NCBI GenBank assembly: GCA_030817875.1
Contig: JAUSZU010000001.1
Coordinates: 5,332,001-5,396,000 of the forward strand
From: Flavobacterium sp. W4I14
GTDB lineage: Bacteria; Bacteroidota; Bacteroidia; Sphingobacteriales; Sphingobacteriaceae
DNA length: 64,000 bases
Reading direction: 5' to 3'
Part shown: positions 17,413 through 25,521 of the stretch, piece after piece
Position numbering within the stretch: position 1 is the stretch's first letter
Layout: every line of letters starts with the position of its first letter
The notes under the pieces: generated by a model
Seen by the model: the letters and a program-made list of their open reading frames with translations, nothing else
The model's database searches: none
What the model was told of the DNA's origin: nothing
Program-made: the position numbers and the translations under genes

Positions 17413-18354
17413 TTACTCATACTCCCGTTGAGCGCCCTCCTCCCTCAACCCCCTCACTGCCTCATCTATCTTCGCATACTTAAATTCAAAGCCATTGTTC
17501 AACAATACCTTTGGTTTAACCCACCTGCTTTTTAAAATCAGTTCGGTTTCGGTTCCGATTATTTTTGCGCCGATGGCCAGTAGCCAGGCTGGAGCAGGCA
17601 ACCCAAAGCTGATACCATAGGCTTTTCTGATGCTGCGCATAAACACATGGTTTTTAATTGGCTCAGGTGCGGTACAGTTTATTATACCTTCAATCTCATT
17701 GTGGTTCAGTAACCATTCAATACTACCTGCGGCATCTAACTCATGCACCCAGCTTACATACTGTTCGCCATTGCCCTGTTTACCACCCATGCCCAGTTTA
17801 ACCAGGTTGAGCAAGCGTGGAAATGCACCATCTTTTAGTCCCAGTACAATGCCCATCCTGAGGGCCACTTTTCTGGTTTTTGGGGTTTTGTTTTCAAAGA
17901 AACTACTTTCCCAAGCCTTGCATACCTCAATAGAGAAGCCATCGCCGATTTCTCCCGTCAGTTCATCTTGCGGACGGTCTTTGGCATGCCGGTAAATGGT
18001 TGCAGAAGTAATATTGATCCAAAGTTTTGGTGGGTTTTCCAGGCTTTTGATTACCTCGCCGAGTAAACGGGTGGGGATTAACCTCGAACTGATAATTTCT
18101 TCCTTATTTTTAGGGGTGTACCTACAGTTTACATTTTTACCACAAAGGTTAACCAGTAAATCGGCACCTTGAAGGCTTGTTGTCCAGTTGCCCAGGGTTT
18201 GGCCATCCCACAATAGGGTTTTAATGTTCCCTGCTGCGGCTTGCGGTTTTCTCGATAGGATAATCACTTCACCAGCCAGACGACTAAAGTGTTTGGCCAG
18301 TACGGTACCTAAATATCCGTTTCCTCCCGCGAGTACAATTTTTCCGTATTTCAT
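17413..18354 (-). CDS. TIGR01777 family oxidoreductase (SDR epimerase-like)
   Basis: 313 residues. The N-terminal Rossmann motif is LAGGNGYLGTVLAKHF. The TIGR01777 signature follows: DLLVNLCGKNVNCRYTPKNK, then EIISSRLIPTRLLGEVI. Later GDGFSIEVCKAWESSFF and YVSWVHELDAAGSIEWLL are also typical. The C-terminal DUF1731 segment (PAPAWLLAIGAKIIGTETEL ... VKPKVLLNNGFEFKYA) is complete. It is an NAD(P)-dependent protein of unknown substrate. It is in the middle of the operon, 5 bp after the DCC gene and partly overlapping or adjacent to the SRPBCC start. Confidence 0.9.
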   Translation of the reverse strand: MKYGKIVLAGGNGYLGTVLAKHFSRLAGEVIILSRKPQAAAGNIKTLLWDGQTLGNWTTSLQGADLLVNLCGKNVNCRYTPKNKEEIISSRLIPTRLLGEVIKSLENPPKLWINITSATIYRHAKDRPQDELTGEIGDGFSIEVCKAWESSFFENKTPKTRKVALRMGIVLGLKDGAFPRLLNLVKLGMGGKQGNGEQYVSWVHELDAAGSIEWLLNHNEIEGIINCTAPEPIKNHVFMRSIRKAYGISFGLPAPAWLLAIGAKIIGTETELILKSRWVKPKVLLNNGFEFKYAKIDEAVRGLREEGAQREYE

Positions 18355-18359
18355 GATTC

Positions 18360-19175
18360 CTATAAAGTAAAGATTAAACCTAAAACAATTAAACGGTAAA
18401 GCACCCAGGTAATACTCATTGCCAAGCCCAATTGTAAGAGATTGCTTCTGCGGAGGTGTTCCAAAAACATAAGTCCGGCCACCATCAAAAAGTAAAGGAT
18501 AAAAAATATAGAAGGGATGATGAGGTGTTGTGCGATAACCAAAACAGGCAAAAGCAAAAGTGCACCAGCAAAAGAGATCGTCATGATGTTGCCCAGGTAA
18601 TCCCAGCGTTTCTCTTTTTTATAAAAAACAATGATGATGCCCTGAAAAAACATTTGTCCGCCACAGATGAGGTATTCACGATATTGGCTGCCCAGTGGGA
18701 TAAAATCGGTAAGCAGATGTGCATAAGCGGTTAAAATGTAAGCTGTAACAAACCAGGCAAAAAGCAGATAGGCCAAACGGTATTGGATTTTAAAGCTGGG
18801 CTGTATAGTGTTTTCTTTAACGGCCGCAGGAATAATTACTTTACGGTTGTAAGAGATAAAGGCATAAAGCTTGCGCATTAAATAAACAAAAGGCCCAAAT
18901 AAAAACAGCGGTTTAAAGATTGGCATGGCATGCGCAATAATTTTAAATAAGCTCTGAATGCCATATGTTACTTCACCATTTTCGGTATTCACGAGTGCAA
19001 TCTCGTTGGCGGCTCTTTGTTTGTCAACCAAAGGACAAATGTTTTTGGGCATACTTTGATAAGCCTCACGACCACCTTTGGCTAGCATACCGATTTTTAC
19101 AAATGCTTTGGTATAGGCGTAACACATTGGGCATTCATTATCAAATAAAATCACATGGTTCTTAAGCGTTTTCAT
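18360..19175 (-). CDS. DCC1-like thiol-disulfide oxidoreductase fused to a membrane domain
   Basis: 271 residues. Residues 10-18 hold the DCC motif (LFDNECPMC, with the Cys15-x-x-Cys18 pair), and the N-terminal domain is thioredoxin-like DUF393 up to about residue 115. The rest has four to five hydrophobic helices (RLAYLLFAWFVTAYILTAYA, QMFFQGIIIVFYK, GALLLLPVLVIA, FFILYFLMVAGLMFL). The Cys pair suggests a redox role at the membrane. It is the first gene of the operon, preceded by a CTTTCA-N8-TGAAAG site that also occurs in front of the GbsR/MarR gene upstream. Confidence 0.8.
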   Translation of the reverse strand: MKTLKNHVILFDNECPMCYAYTKAFVKIGMLAKGGREAYQSMPKNICPLVDKQRAANEIALVNTENGEVTYGIQSLFKIIAHAMPIFKPLFLFGPFVYLMRKLYAFISYNRKVIIPAAVKENTIQPSFKIQYRLAYLLFAWFVTAYILTAYAHLLTDFIPLGSQYREYLICGGQMFFQGIIIVFYKKEKRWDYLGNIMTISFAGALLLLPVLVIAQHLIIPSIFFILYFLMVAGLMFLEHLRRSNLLQLGLAMSITWVLYRLIVLGLIFTL

Positions 19176-19193
19176 TTTATTTAAATTTTAATA

Positions 19194-19213
19194 CTTTCAG
19201 TAAAAAATGAAAG
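19194..19213. promoter_or_regulatory. Operator-like inverted repeat, copy 2 (DCC operon)
   Basis: CTTTCA (19194-19199), 8-nt spacer, TGAAAG (19208-19213), located 19 bp upstream of the DCC gene start. Arms and spacing are identical to those of the site before the regulator gene at 19914-19933, which suggests the GbsR/MarR-like protein controls this operon. Confidence 0.5.
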
Positions 19214-19381
19214 ATATAGTTAAAAAATTAAGCCGAACTTAATGGTAAGGCTTTTTAGTGGTTAGGGGTTAGTTTGGTAGATAGCGTTTAGGGGTAATAT
19301 GTCTTGATACTCGATACTTACGACTTGATACTCAAACCTTGCTACTCAATACCTTCCTCTCACATCTCCTGTCTCTTATCT

Positions 19382-19888
19382 CTATTTAAACACTTTCAAT
19401 ACCGAGCCCCAGAACCAACTTTCTTCGGCTTTAAGCATCGTTTCTAAAGTTTTATCTACATTAAGGGCAAGTTTGTTAATATCGTTTACCGATTTCTTAA
19501 AGGTTTTAAATTCAGGATCTTTTTCATCGCCTACTACCGTTGATAGTTCATTTAAAACTTTTAAAACAGGTTCTAACTCTCTTTTTTTACGCTCTTTAGC
19601 TACCTGACGTGAAATATTCCAAACATCCTTATCGGCAAAAAAGTATTCTTTGCGCTCGCCAGCTTTGTGTTGTTTTTCAATTAGGCCCCAGCCAATTAAA
19701 TCGCGCAGGGTCATGTTGGCATTTCCCCTGGAAATACTAAGTGCTTCCATAATTTCCTCGGTCGTAAGCGCTTCTGGAGAAATTAGCAATAGCGCATGTA
19801 CCTGGGCCATGGTCCGGTTAATTCCCCATTCGGAGCCTAATTTGCCCCAAGCTTCTATAAATTTTAATTTTGCTGCTGCTAGTTCCAT
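19382..19888 (-). CDS. GbsR/MarR family transcriptional regulator
   Basis: About 168 residues from the ATG at 19888; a TTG two codons upstream is also in frame. It has a winged-helix domain with the GbsR-type opening W-G-K-L-G-S-E-W-G-I-N-R-T-M-A-Q-V-H-A-L-L. Then come the helix-turn-helix TTEEIMEALSISRGNANMTL and the wing IEKQHKAGERKEYFF. The C-terminal half is helical and could dimerise. It sits just upstream of the DCC-TIGR01777-SRPBCC operon on the same strand, with 206 bp between. A perfect inverted repeat lies directly upstream of it and an identically spaced one before the operon, so autoregulation plus operon control is likely. Confidence 0.85.
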   Translation of the reverse strand: MELAAAKLKFIEAWGKLGSEWGINRTMAQVHALLLISPEALTTEEIMEALSISRGNANMTLRDLIGWGLIEKQHKAGERKEYFFADKDVWNISRQVAKERKKRELEPVLKVLNELSTVVGDEKDPEFKTFKKSVNDINKLALNVDKTLETMLKAEESWFWGSVLKVFK

Positions 19889-19910
19889 ATACAAATATAA
19901 ACTTATTTTT

Positions 19911-19936
19911 AAACTTTCAATAGTTATTGAAAGTTT
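19911..19936. promoter_or_regulatory. Operator-like inverted repeat, copy 1 (regulator gene)
   Basis: A perfect 11-bp inverted repeat, AAACTTTCAAT (19911-19921) and ATTGAAAGTTT (19926-19936), with a 4-nt spacer, 23 bp upstream of the regulator ATG. The inner core is CTTTCA-N8-TGAAAG. A TATATTTG box (minus strand, 19899-19892) follows, but it is so near the ATG that it would give a nearly leaderless mRNA. The repeat overlaps the stop codon of the upstream lyase gene. Confidence 0.6.
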
Positions 19937-21036
19937 ATTTGTTTCGGGTGTTGTTTGCTTTCGCGTTGTAGTTTATCCAATACCATCTGCCAGCTGGTAT
20001 CGTTGTTATTTACTTTTTTTAATAATTCAGCCTGTGCCCTATCGAAATAGACCGATAGTTTTAATACAGGTAATGCCAAATCTGGTTTAAACATTGTCCC
20101 GGGAGCAAATCCAGGTTCGTTGTTCTTTGCCCGGTCGCGATCGAATTTAACGGTCGTATTTACATATTCTTCGTGCTGTTTGTCCTCATTAATATATGGG
20201 ATCAACCACTCTACAGATTTTTTGATCGAAGATCCTTTAGACGACTCGTAGGTGTAAAAATTGGTGCCTTTAGCCCTATCGATCATAATGGCCAGCTTTA
20301 ACATTGGTTCCAGGTCGTAAATGTGGTAATGCATGGCATCGCGCTCTTTAAAATCCAAACTTGTTCCGTCAGCATATAGATTAATATTGATGTGGCTTTT
20401 TAAATTGTCGATGGTCCACTTAATAAAATCCTGATTGTTTAAAGTGTAACCGATTTCGCCAACTTCTTTTAGCCGGTGGGCGTTCCAGTTATTAATGGCG
20501 GTAGCTCTCCCTGCTTTCATCCGCTTGCTGTTAATTTCTGCCCAAGCCGTTTCAGTAAGCCATTGTTCAATCTGTTTTTTATCAGCTGCTGGAATATTTT
20601 TTTTAATCAGGTCGTAAGCTTCAATGGCTTTATCCAGATTGGTATCGTCAATAGGATCGCCATTTGGTTTATTGATTTTGGCCCATGCACCAAGAAATTC
20701 TACACATTTGTTTAAATATTTTCGATCATCGGTAATCCGGTATTGTAAGGCCAGTACAAACATTTTGTTCATATCTGCCAGGGCTAATCTGGTTTTCTCT
20801 TTTTTGGGATTTCCTTTTAATAATCCTTCAGTTCTGATGGTATCAATTGGGTTCGGGTTTTCGCTTAGGTAATTTAATGCCGATTTTTCAAAGCCCAGGT
20901 ATAGTTTTTTGGTTTCCCCATCATTTTTGATCTGGGTTTTCAGCTTTTTAATTTCATTGGTATTTAAGCTTACAATCTGGGAAAACGAAGAAAAAGAAAA
21001 TAAAGCAAGAGCGATTATAACGACAAACTTTCTCAT
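19924..21036 (-). CDS. Alginate lyase family protein
   Basis: 370 residues with a signal peptide (MRKFVVIIALALFSFSSFSQ). It matches the alginate-lyase (PL5-like, PF05426-type) alpha-toroid fold. It has repeated helical segments (MNKMFVLALQYRITDDRKYL, VEFLGAWAKIN), the conserved NNWNAHRLKEVGEIGY motif around residue 190, and DFKERDAMHYHIYDLEPML around residue 230. The latter two carry the Asn, His, Arg and Tyr usually involved in uronate cleavage. It is probably periplasmic and acts on a uronic-acid or related acidic glycan. No SusC/SusD pair is nearby, so it is not in a classical polysaccharide utilisation locus. Confidence 0.82.
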   Translation of the reverse strand: MRKFVVIIALALFSFSSFSQIVSLNTNEIKKLKTQIKNDGETKKLYLGFEKSALNYLSENPNPIDTIRTEGLLKGNPKKEKTRLALADMNKMFVLALQYRITDDRKYLNKCVEFLGAWAKINKPNGDPIDDTNLDKAIEAYDLIKKNIPAADKKQIEQWLTETAWAEINSKRMKAGRATAINNWNAHRLKEVGEIGYTLNNQDFIKWTIDNLKSHININLYADGTSLDFKERDAMHYHIYDLEPMLKLAIMIDRAKGTNFYTYESSKGSSIKKSVEWLIPYINEDKQHEEYVNTTVKFDRDRAKNNEPGFAPGTMFKPDLALPVLKLSVYFDRAQAELLKKVNNNDTSWQMVLDKLQRESKQHPKQINFQ

Positions 21037-21165
21037 AATAAATAGGTTGAATTTTTATTCTTTGATACAAATCTAATTTTTTATTCAGCATGCATTTAAT
21101 TTATTACTTTTTTATACCGCCCAATTTTTTATTTTTGACGTTCGTTTAAACTTAAACAAACCTTA

Positions 21166-23673
21166 ATGAATAACTGGTTTAATAAAAATGGCATTCACTT
21201 AGCCATTATTGCATTTTTTGTAGTCATCACTTTTGCCTACTTCAGTCCTGTTTTGGTAGGTAAAGCCCCAGCGCAAAGCGATGTGATCCAATCACAAGCG
21301 ATGCAAAAGGAAATTATGGACTTTAAAGAAAAGGATGGCAAGGCACCGCTTTGGACCAACCAGATGTTTGGTGGTATGCCAGCTTATCAAATTTGGGTAC
21401 CTTACGCCTATAATGGCGCTACTTATGGAATTGCCTTAATTACCAAAGCCCTGCCTAATCCAACAGGTACAGTTCTTCTATTGCTTTTAGGCGCTTATTT
21501 CTTGTTTATTGTATTAAAGGTTAATCCTTGGCTGGCTGCCGCAGGTGCAATTGCATTTACATTTACCATGTACAATTTTGTTTTAATTGCAAGTGGGCAT
21601 AGTAGCAAGGCATTGGCAATTGGTTTTTTTGCGCCAATAATAGCCAGTATATTATTAACCATAAGGGGTAGATATTGGTATGGAGCGAGTTTAACCGCAC
21701 TGTTTTTAGCCCTTGAAATAAGAACTAACCACGTTCAAATGACTTATTATTTGATGTTGGCTATTTTTATTTTTGTTATTGTAGAGTTTTATCAGGCATT
21801 TAAAAATAAAACGGTTTCAAACCTGTTAAAGTCCTTCGCTTTTCTAGCTTTTTCAGTAGCTATTGCCATAATGATTAACGCAAGCTTATTATGGTCTACG
21901 GCAGAATATGCTAAGGAAACAAATCGTGGTAAATCTAACTTAACCGCCACAGAATCTTCACCGGCAGAAAAAGGAGCAGGTATGTCAAAAGAGTATGCTT
22001 ACCAATGGAGCCAGGGTGTTGGTGAGAGCTTTACTTTTTTAATCCCGGATTTATATGGAGGTGCCTCAGGGATAGATAAGCTTGTGAAGCCGGAAGGGAA
22101 CATGTATAAAGCTGTTTCTGAAATTACAGGTGGTGATCCAACCCAAACTGCACAAGCTATTCAGCAGTTGGGGTCGCAGTTAAATATGCAACAATATTGG
22201 GGTGAGAAACCATTTACCCAAGGCGGCTATTATTTTGGTGCAATTATCTGTTTCTTGTTTGTTTTCGGCTTATTCATTGTTCGTAGCCAGTTAAAATGGT
22301 GGATATTGGCAACAACAGTTTTGTTTATTTTACTTTCTTTTGGCCGTCACTTCCCTCTTGTAAGTGATTTATTCTTCGATTATTTCCCACTTTATAATAA
22401 ATTCAGAGCAGTTGAATCCATTTTGGCAGTAGTTGGTTTAATGGTTCCGATATTGGCAATTTTAGCAATCAAAGAAATTCAGGATGGTAATATTGACCAA
22501 AAGGTCTTAATCAAAAAATTAACGTGGTCGGCTGGTATTACCGGTGGTTTCGCTTTAATTGTAGCAATCGTGCCTACGCTGTTTTTCAGCTTTAAAGCGT
22601 CAAACCATTTGCAAATTGTGCAGGCTTTAACGCAAACTTTGCAAAATAATGCTTCCGTTGCCCAAAAGATAGCGAATGGATTGGTAGAAGATAGAATAGC
22701 AATAGGTCGTGCAGATGCGCTGCGTTCATTCTTTTTCGTAGTTATCGGTTTTGGGATAGTTTGGGCATTTATTACCAAGAAATTAAATGCACAACTGGCT
22801 TTAGGCTTGTTGGCGCTGGCTGTTTTGGTAGATATGTGGCAAGTAGACCGTAGGTATTTGAATAACCAGAATTTTGAATACAAAAAAACGGCTTCAGATT
22901 TCTTTAAGCCAAGAGACGTTGATAATTTTATTATGGCCGATAAAGACCCTGATTTTAGGGTATTTGACGCATCAATAAATACTTTTAGCGATGCCAGTAC
23001 ATCTAATTTTCATAAAACAATTGGTGGTTATCATGCCGCTAAACTGAAACGTTTTGATGAACTCATTCAGCACCAATTTACTAAAAGTGTTAACCAGGAT
23101 GTATTGGATATGTTAAATACGAAGTACATCATTACACAAGATCAGCAAAACGGGTCGTATAAAATGCAGCGTAATGCAACGGCTGCGGGTAATGCCTGGT
23201 TTGTACAAAGTGTTCAGTTTGCTAAAAATGCTGATGAAGAAATGAAGGCTATTAGCAGTTTTGATGCTAAAAAAGAAGCCATAGTTGATGAAAGTTTCAA
23301 AAATTCGATTGATACCAAACGTTTAGGAACTGGCCAGGAAGGTTTTATTAAACTAACCAACTATAATCCTGATCATTTAACTTACGAATACTCAACCGCT
23401 AAAGATGTAATTGCAGTGTTTTCCGAAATCTATTATGATAAAGGCTGGAAAATGTATATCGATGGTGTTGAAAAGCCATACTTCAGGGCTGATTACGTTT
23501 TACGTGCAGCGCAGTTAGAAGCAGGAAATCATAAACTTGAGTTTATTTTCCATCCAACATCATATTATACCGGAGAGAAAATCTCTTTAGCTGGATCGAT
23601 CTTATTGTTGGCCGGATTAGGTTTTGGGTTTTACTCAGAAGAAAAGAAGAAAAAGAAAGCAGTTAAAGCTTAA
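21166..23673 (+). CDS. YfhO family membrane protein
   Basis: 835 residues. The N-terminal two thirds form about 11-12 transmembrane helices. They include an early periplasmic loop with QSDVIQSQAMQKEIMDF and LWTNQMFGGMPAYQI, typical of YfhO, and an HSSKALAIGFFAPII helix. The C-terminal third is soluble (about 600-800), ending with a last helix (ISLAGSILLLAGLGFGFY) and a Lys-rich tail. YfhO proteins are GT-C-like and are implicated in glycosylation of lipoteichoic acid in Firmicutes; the role in Bacteroidota is untested. It is a single-gene unit with a strong terminator. Confidence 0.9.
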   Translation: MNNWFNKNGIHLAIIAFFVVITFAYFSPVLVGKAPAQSDVIQSQAMQKEIMDFKEKDGKAPLWTNQMFGGMPAYQIWVPYAYNGATYGIALITKALPNPTGTVLLLLLGAYFLFIVLKVNPWLAAAGAIAFTFTMYNFVLIASGHSSKALAIGFFAPIIASILLTIRGRYWYGASLTALFLALEIRTNHVQMTYYLMLAIFIFVIVEFYQAFKNKTVSNLLKSFAFLAFSVAIAIMINASLLWSTAEYAKETNRGKSNLTATESSPAEKGAGMSKEYAYQWSQGVGESFTFLIPDLYGGASGIDKLVKPEGNMYKAVSEITGGDPTQTAQAIQQLGSQLNMQQYWGEKPFTQGGYYFGAIICFLFVFGLFIVRSQLKWWILATTVLFILLSFGRHFPLVSDLFFDYFPLYNKFRAVESILAVVGLMVPILAILAIKEIQDGNIDQKVLIKKLTWSAGITGGFALIVAIVPTLFFSFKASNHLQIVQALTQTLQNNASVAQKIANGLVEDRIAIGRADALRSFFFVVIGFGIVWAFITKKLNAQLALGLLALAVLVDMWQVDRRYLNNQNFEYKKTASDFFKPRDVDNFIMADKDPDFRVFDASINTFSDASTSNFHKTIGGYHAAKLKRFDELIQHQFTKSVNQDVLDMLNTKYIITQDQQNGSYKMQRNATAAGNAWFVQSVQFAKNADEEMKAISSFDAKKEAIVDESFKNSIDTKRLGTGQEGFIKLTNYNPDHLTYEYSTAKDVIAVFSEIYYDKGWKMYIDGVEKPYFRADYVLRAAQLEAGNHKLEFIFHPTSYYTGEKISLAGSILLLAGLGFGFYSEEKKKKKAVKA

Positions 23674-23695
23674 TAGTTCTTTAAATAAATTTACG

Positions 23696-23727
23696 CCCCG
23701 CAAGATCAAAATCTTGCGGGGTTTTTT
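23696..23727 (+). terminator. Intrinsic terminator after yfhO
   Basis: A perfect 11-bp stem, CCCCGCAAGAT (23696-23706) and ATCTTGCGGGG (23711-23721), with a CAAA loop and six T after it. Confidence 0.93.
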
Positions 23728-23774
23728 GTTTCTATGATTTTTCGCTACGAATACACAGAGTATTCTCCTCGATT

Positions 23775-23834
23775 TGTCATCCTGAGGGATAATTTATTGT
23801 ATAAAAATCAATATTAACGACAGGAGGATTTAAA
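23775..23834. repeat. Intergenic repeat module TGTCATCCTGAGGG, copy 1
   Basis: Begins TGTCATCCTGAGGGATAATT and ends with GAGGATTTAAA. Related copies at 24133-24191 and 27904-27963 share TGTCAT(C/T)CTGAG, then TAATTTATT and TATAAA. Copies 1 and 3 are each followed directly by a family-A hairpin repeat, and copy 2 by a family-B repeat. The rest of the 650-bp gap is similar repeat material without a gene. Confidence 0.7.
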
Positions 23835-23856
23835 AAATTAAATCTCCTCAGATTAT

Positions 23857-23951
23857 CGTCATTGCGAGAAGGCTTTTTCAGCCGACGAAGCAATCTTACA
23901 ACTATCGCTAGTAGCGAGCGCTTTAAGATTGCTTCGTGCCTCGCAATGACG
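23857..23951. repeat. Palindromic repeat family A (CGTCATTGCGAG), copy 1
   Basis: Outer arms CGTCATTGCGAG (23857-23868) and CTCGCAATGACG (23940-23951) are perfect inverted copies. Inner arms GACGAAGCAATCTTA and TAAGATTGCTTCGT also pair. The near-identical copy at 27982-28084 is followed by the same downstream module (TGTCAATGGTAGCGTAGTCG here at about 23969). Its position between genes and its symmetry resemble REP/BIME-like elements. Confidence 0.88.
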
Positions 23952-24132
23952 ATCTTTCTATTTGGGCTGTCAATGGTAGCGTAGTCGAAGGATCTTTAAG
24001 ATGAATTCACTGCGCACCTTGAGATGCTGAGTATTCACACTGCCGATCGTCCTCTGAACTTGTTTCATGATCTATAAAGTGCAATCAGTCTTAAGTCTTT
24101 ATTCAATAATCCAAAGTCGATTTCACCCCACT

Positions 24133-24191
24133 TGTCATCCTGAGGGCTAATTTATTGTATAAATAAGTATCAATGACGGAGGATTTAAAGA
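24133..24191. repeat. Intergenic repeat module TGTCATCCTGAGGG, copy 2
   Basis: TGTCATCCTGAGGGCTAATTT, then TATTGTATAAA and GACGGAGGATTTAAAG. It is the second copy of the module at 23775 and leads into the family-B repeat that carries the IS110 insertion. Confidence 0.65.
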
Positions 24192-24210
24192 GATGAGTTG
24201 ATAGAAGTAT

Positions 24211-24302
24211 CGTCATTTCGACCGCAGTGGAGAAATCTTTAAATTTGATTCAATAACATAGTTAGAAGATCTCTCCACTCCGCGGTGTTTCGGTCGAGAT
24301 GA
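24211..24302. repeat. Palindromic repeat family B, interrupted by the IS110 element
   Basis: The left arm is CGTCATTTCGACCGCAGTGG and the right arm is GTTTCGGTCGAGATGA, with inner arms GAGAAATCTTT and AGATCTCTCC. The element stops after GATGA, whereas other copies continue with CGAT or CGAC. The missing continuation (CGACTTTCTACTGG, then a TGTCAATGATAACGTAGTCG module) resumes at 25598, beyond the IS110 element. The IS therefore sits inside the end of this repeat. Confidence 0.75.
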
Positions 24303-24323
24303 TTGTTATGATAAAAACAAATT

Positions 24324-25346
24324 TTAAGCAGCTATATTATAATTATTTTTATAGCTGGTCTGATTTTTTATAACTGCAGCAACTCTTAATGCTATCTTGT
24401 TTCTAACGGCATTAATTATGCTCATGCTGTGCTTCCCTTCATTCTTTTTTCTATTGTAATATATTTTGAATTCCTGATTATGTTGAATTAGAGATAATGC
24501 ACACATATGCAGCAATCTTTTAAGCTCTTTATTGGCCATCCGGTGTACCCTGGTTTTACCTTTGATACTTATACCGCTACTGTGTTCAAATGGTACAACC
24601 CCTGCATAACAGGCCAGTTCTTTTCCACTGGGCCGACCTGCAAAATTTCCAGTGCAGCCAATCAGGTATACGGCGGTAACATGTCCTATCCCAGGTATAC
24701 TGAGCAATAATTTGTAGTTCTGCTTGAAATCCTGGTTTCCTGTGATAATTTTTTTGATCTGATCTTCGAGGTTCTTGATTGACTTGGCTATACCCTCAAT
24801 TGCATTTTTAAGTGCTTTTTCAATCAGCTTCTGATGTTCTTTACCATTGACATTGCCAAGTTCTTTTACCGAAACGCTGATGCCAGACCTTTGTTTGAGC
24901 AGCTTTGTCCTCGCTGATATCAGATCTTTCAGGAGCATCAGCTCGGGATCTAGGGCAGCTGTCGCCTTTAGATCATCCGCTTCCTTAAATGCATAGTTGC
25001 ATAAACGTATACTATCTATTTTATCATTTTTACCCCTTGCTATCCCAAAGCTCCATTTGATATGGGCTGCATTGCCAATATGGATGGGCAGATTTATGTT
25101 GCTGCAGAAAGTCCATATTAAACGGTGATAGATCCCGGTATTTTCCATGACAATCAAGGAGTCCTCATTGAATGTGGTTTTCTGCGATTTCAACCACTTC
25201 TCAAATAACTTTATCCCTGGCGCTGTGTTGTCAAACCGTGCGGTTCCTATCTCCTGTTTTACATGGTTCACAACGGCCATCAATGCAACATCGAAGTGGG
25301 GTTTGGAAACATCAATCCCGATAAAAAATTTTGTAGTGGCAATCAT
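24324..25346 (-). CDS. IS110 family transposase (DEDD recombinase)
   Basis: 340 residues, full length. The N-terminal DEDD RuvC-like domain shows the first Asp in FIGIDVSKPHFDVAL, the Glu in VMENTGIYHRL and the two Asp in ARGKNDKIDSIRL. A coiled-coil middle follows (LISARTKLLKQRSGISVSVK). The C-terminal Transposase_20 domain has LLSIPGIGHVTAVYL and GVVPFEHSSGISIKGK with the candidate catalytic Ser, then RVHRMANKELKRLLHM. IS110 recombinases are guided by a bridge RNA from the element's noncoding end; such an RNA is predicted directly upstream. The gene appears intact, so the element could be active. Confidence 0.95.
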   Translation of the reverse strand: MIATTKFFIGIDVSKPHFDVALMAVVNHVKQEIGTARFDNTAPGIKLFEKWLKSQKTTFNEDSLIVMENTGIYHRLIWTFCSNINLPIHIGNAAHIKWSFGIARGKNDKIDSIRLCNYAFKEADDLKATAALDPELMLLKDLISARTKLLKQRSGISVSVKELGNVNGKEHQKLIEKALKNAIEGIAKSIKNLEDQIKKIITGNQDFKQNYKLLLSIPGIGHVTAVYLIGCTGNFAGRPSGKELACYAGVVPFEHSSGISIKGKTRVHRMANKELKRLLHMCALSLIQHNQEFKIYYNRKKNEGKHSMSIINAVRNKIALRVAAVIKNQTSYKNNYNIAA

Positions 25347-25396
25347 CCTGTTATTTTTTATGTTTGTAATGGTTACCTAATTTTTACCCCATCGAT

Positions 25397-25521
25397 CCTA
25401 GTCCTTAATAATGGGTATTGCCCTAATTGTTATCTGGTCACTAAGGGAAAAAACGGTAGCGGATTGCATCATCTCATAGGTATAAAAACCTTGACGAACT
25501 TTAATGTGCCGCTACCGTTTT
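25397..25521 (-). ncRNA. Candidate IS110 bridge RNA (target- and donor-binding loops)
   Basis: On the minus strand two tandem stem - internal loop - stem structures lie upstream of the transposase. The first (25521-25450) has a 13-bp outer stem AAAACGGTAGCGG/CCGCTACCGTTTT and an inner AGGT/ACCT stem. Its left loop contains TCGTCA (25497-25492), identical to target bases TCG-TC-A. Its right loop contains GAGATGA (25475-25469), complementary to TC-ATCTC of the flank. The second (25446-25397) has outer stem CCTTAGT/ACTAGG and inner GGG-CAATA-CCC. It contains ATAACAAT (25433-25426), equal to the element's right end plus core T, and AAGGA (25406-25402), complementary to core TC plus CTT of the left end. 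The exact 5' and 3' ends are unknown. Confidence 0.7.
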
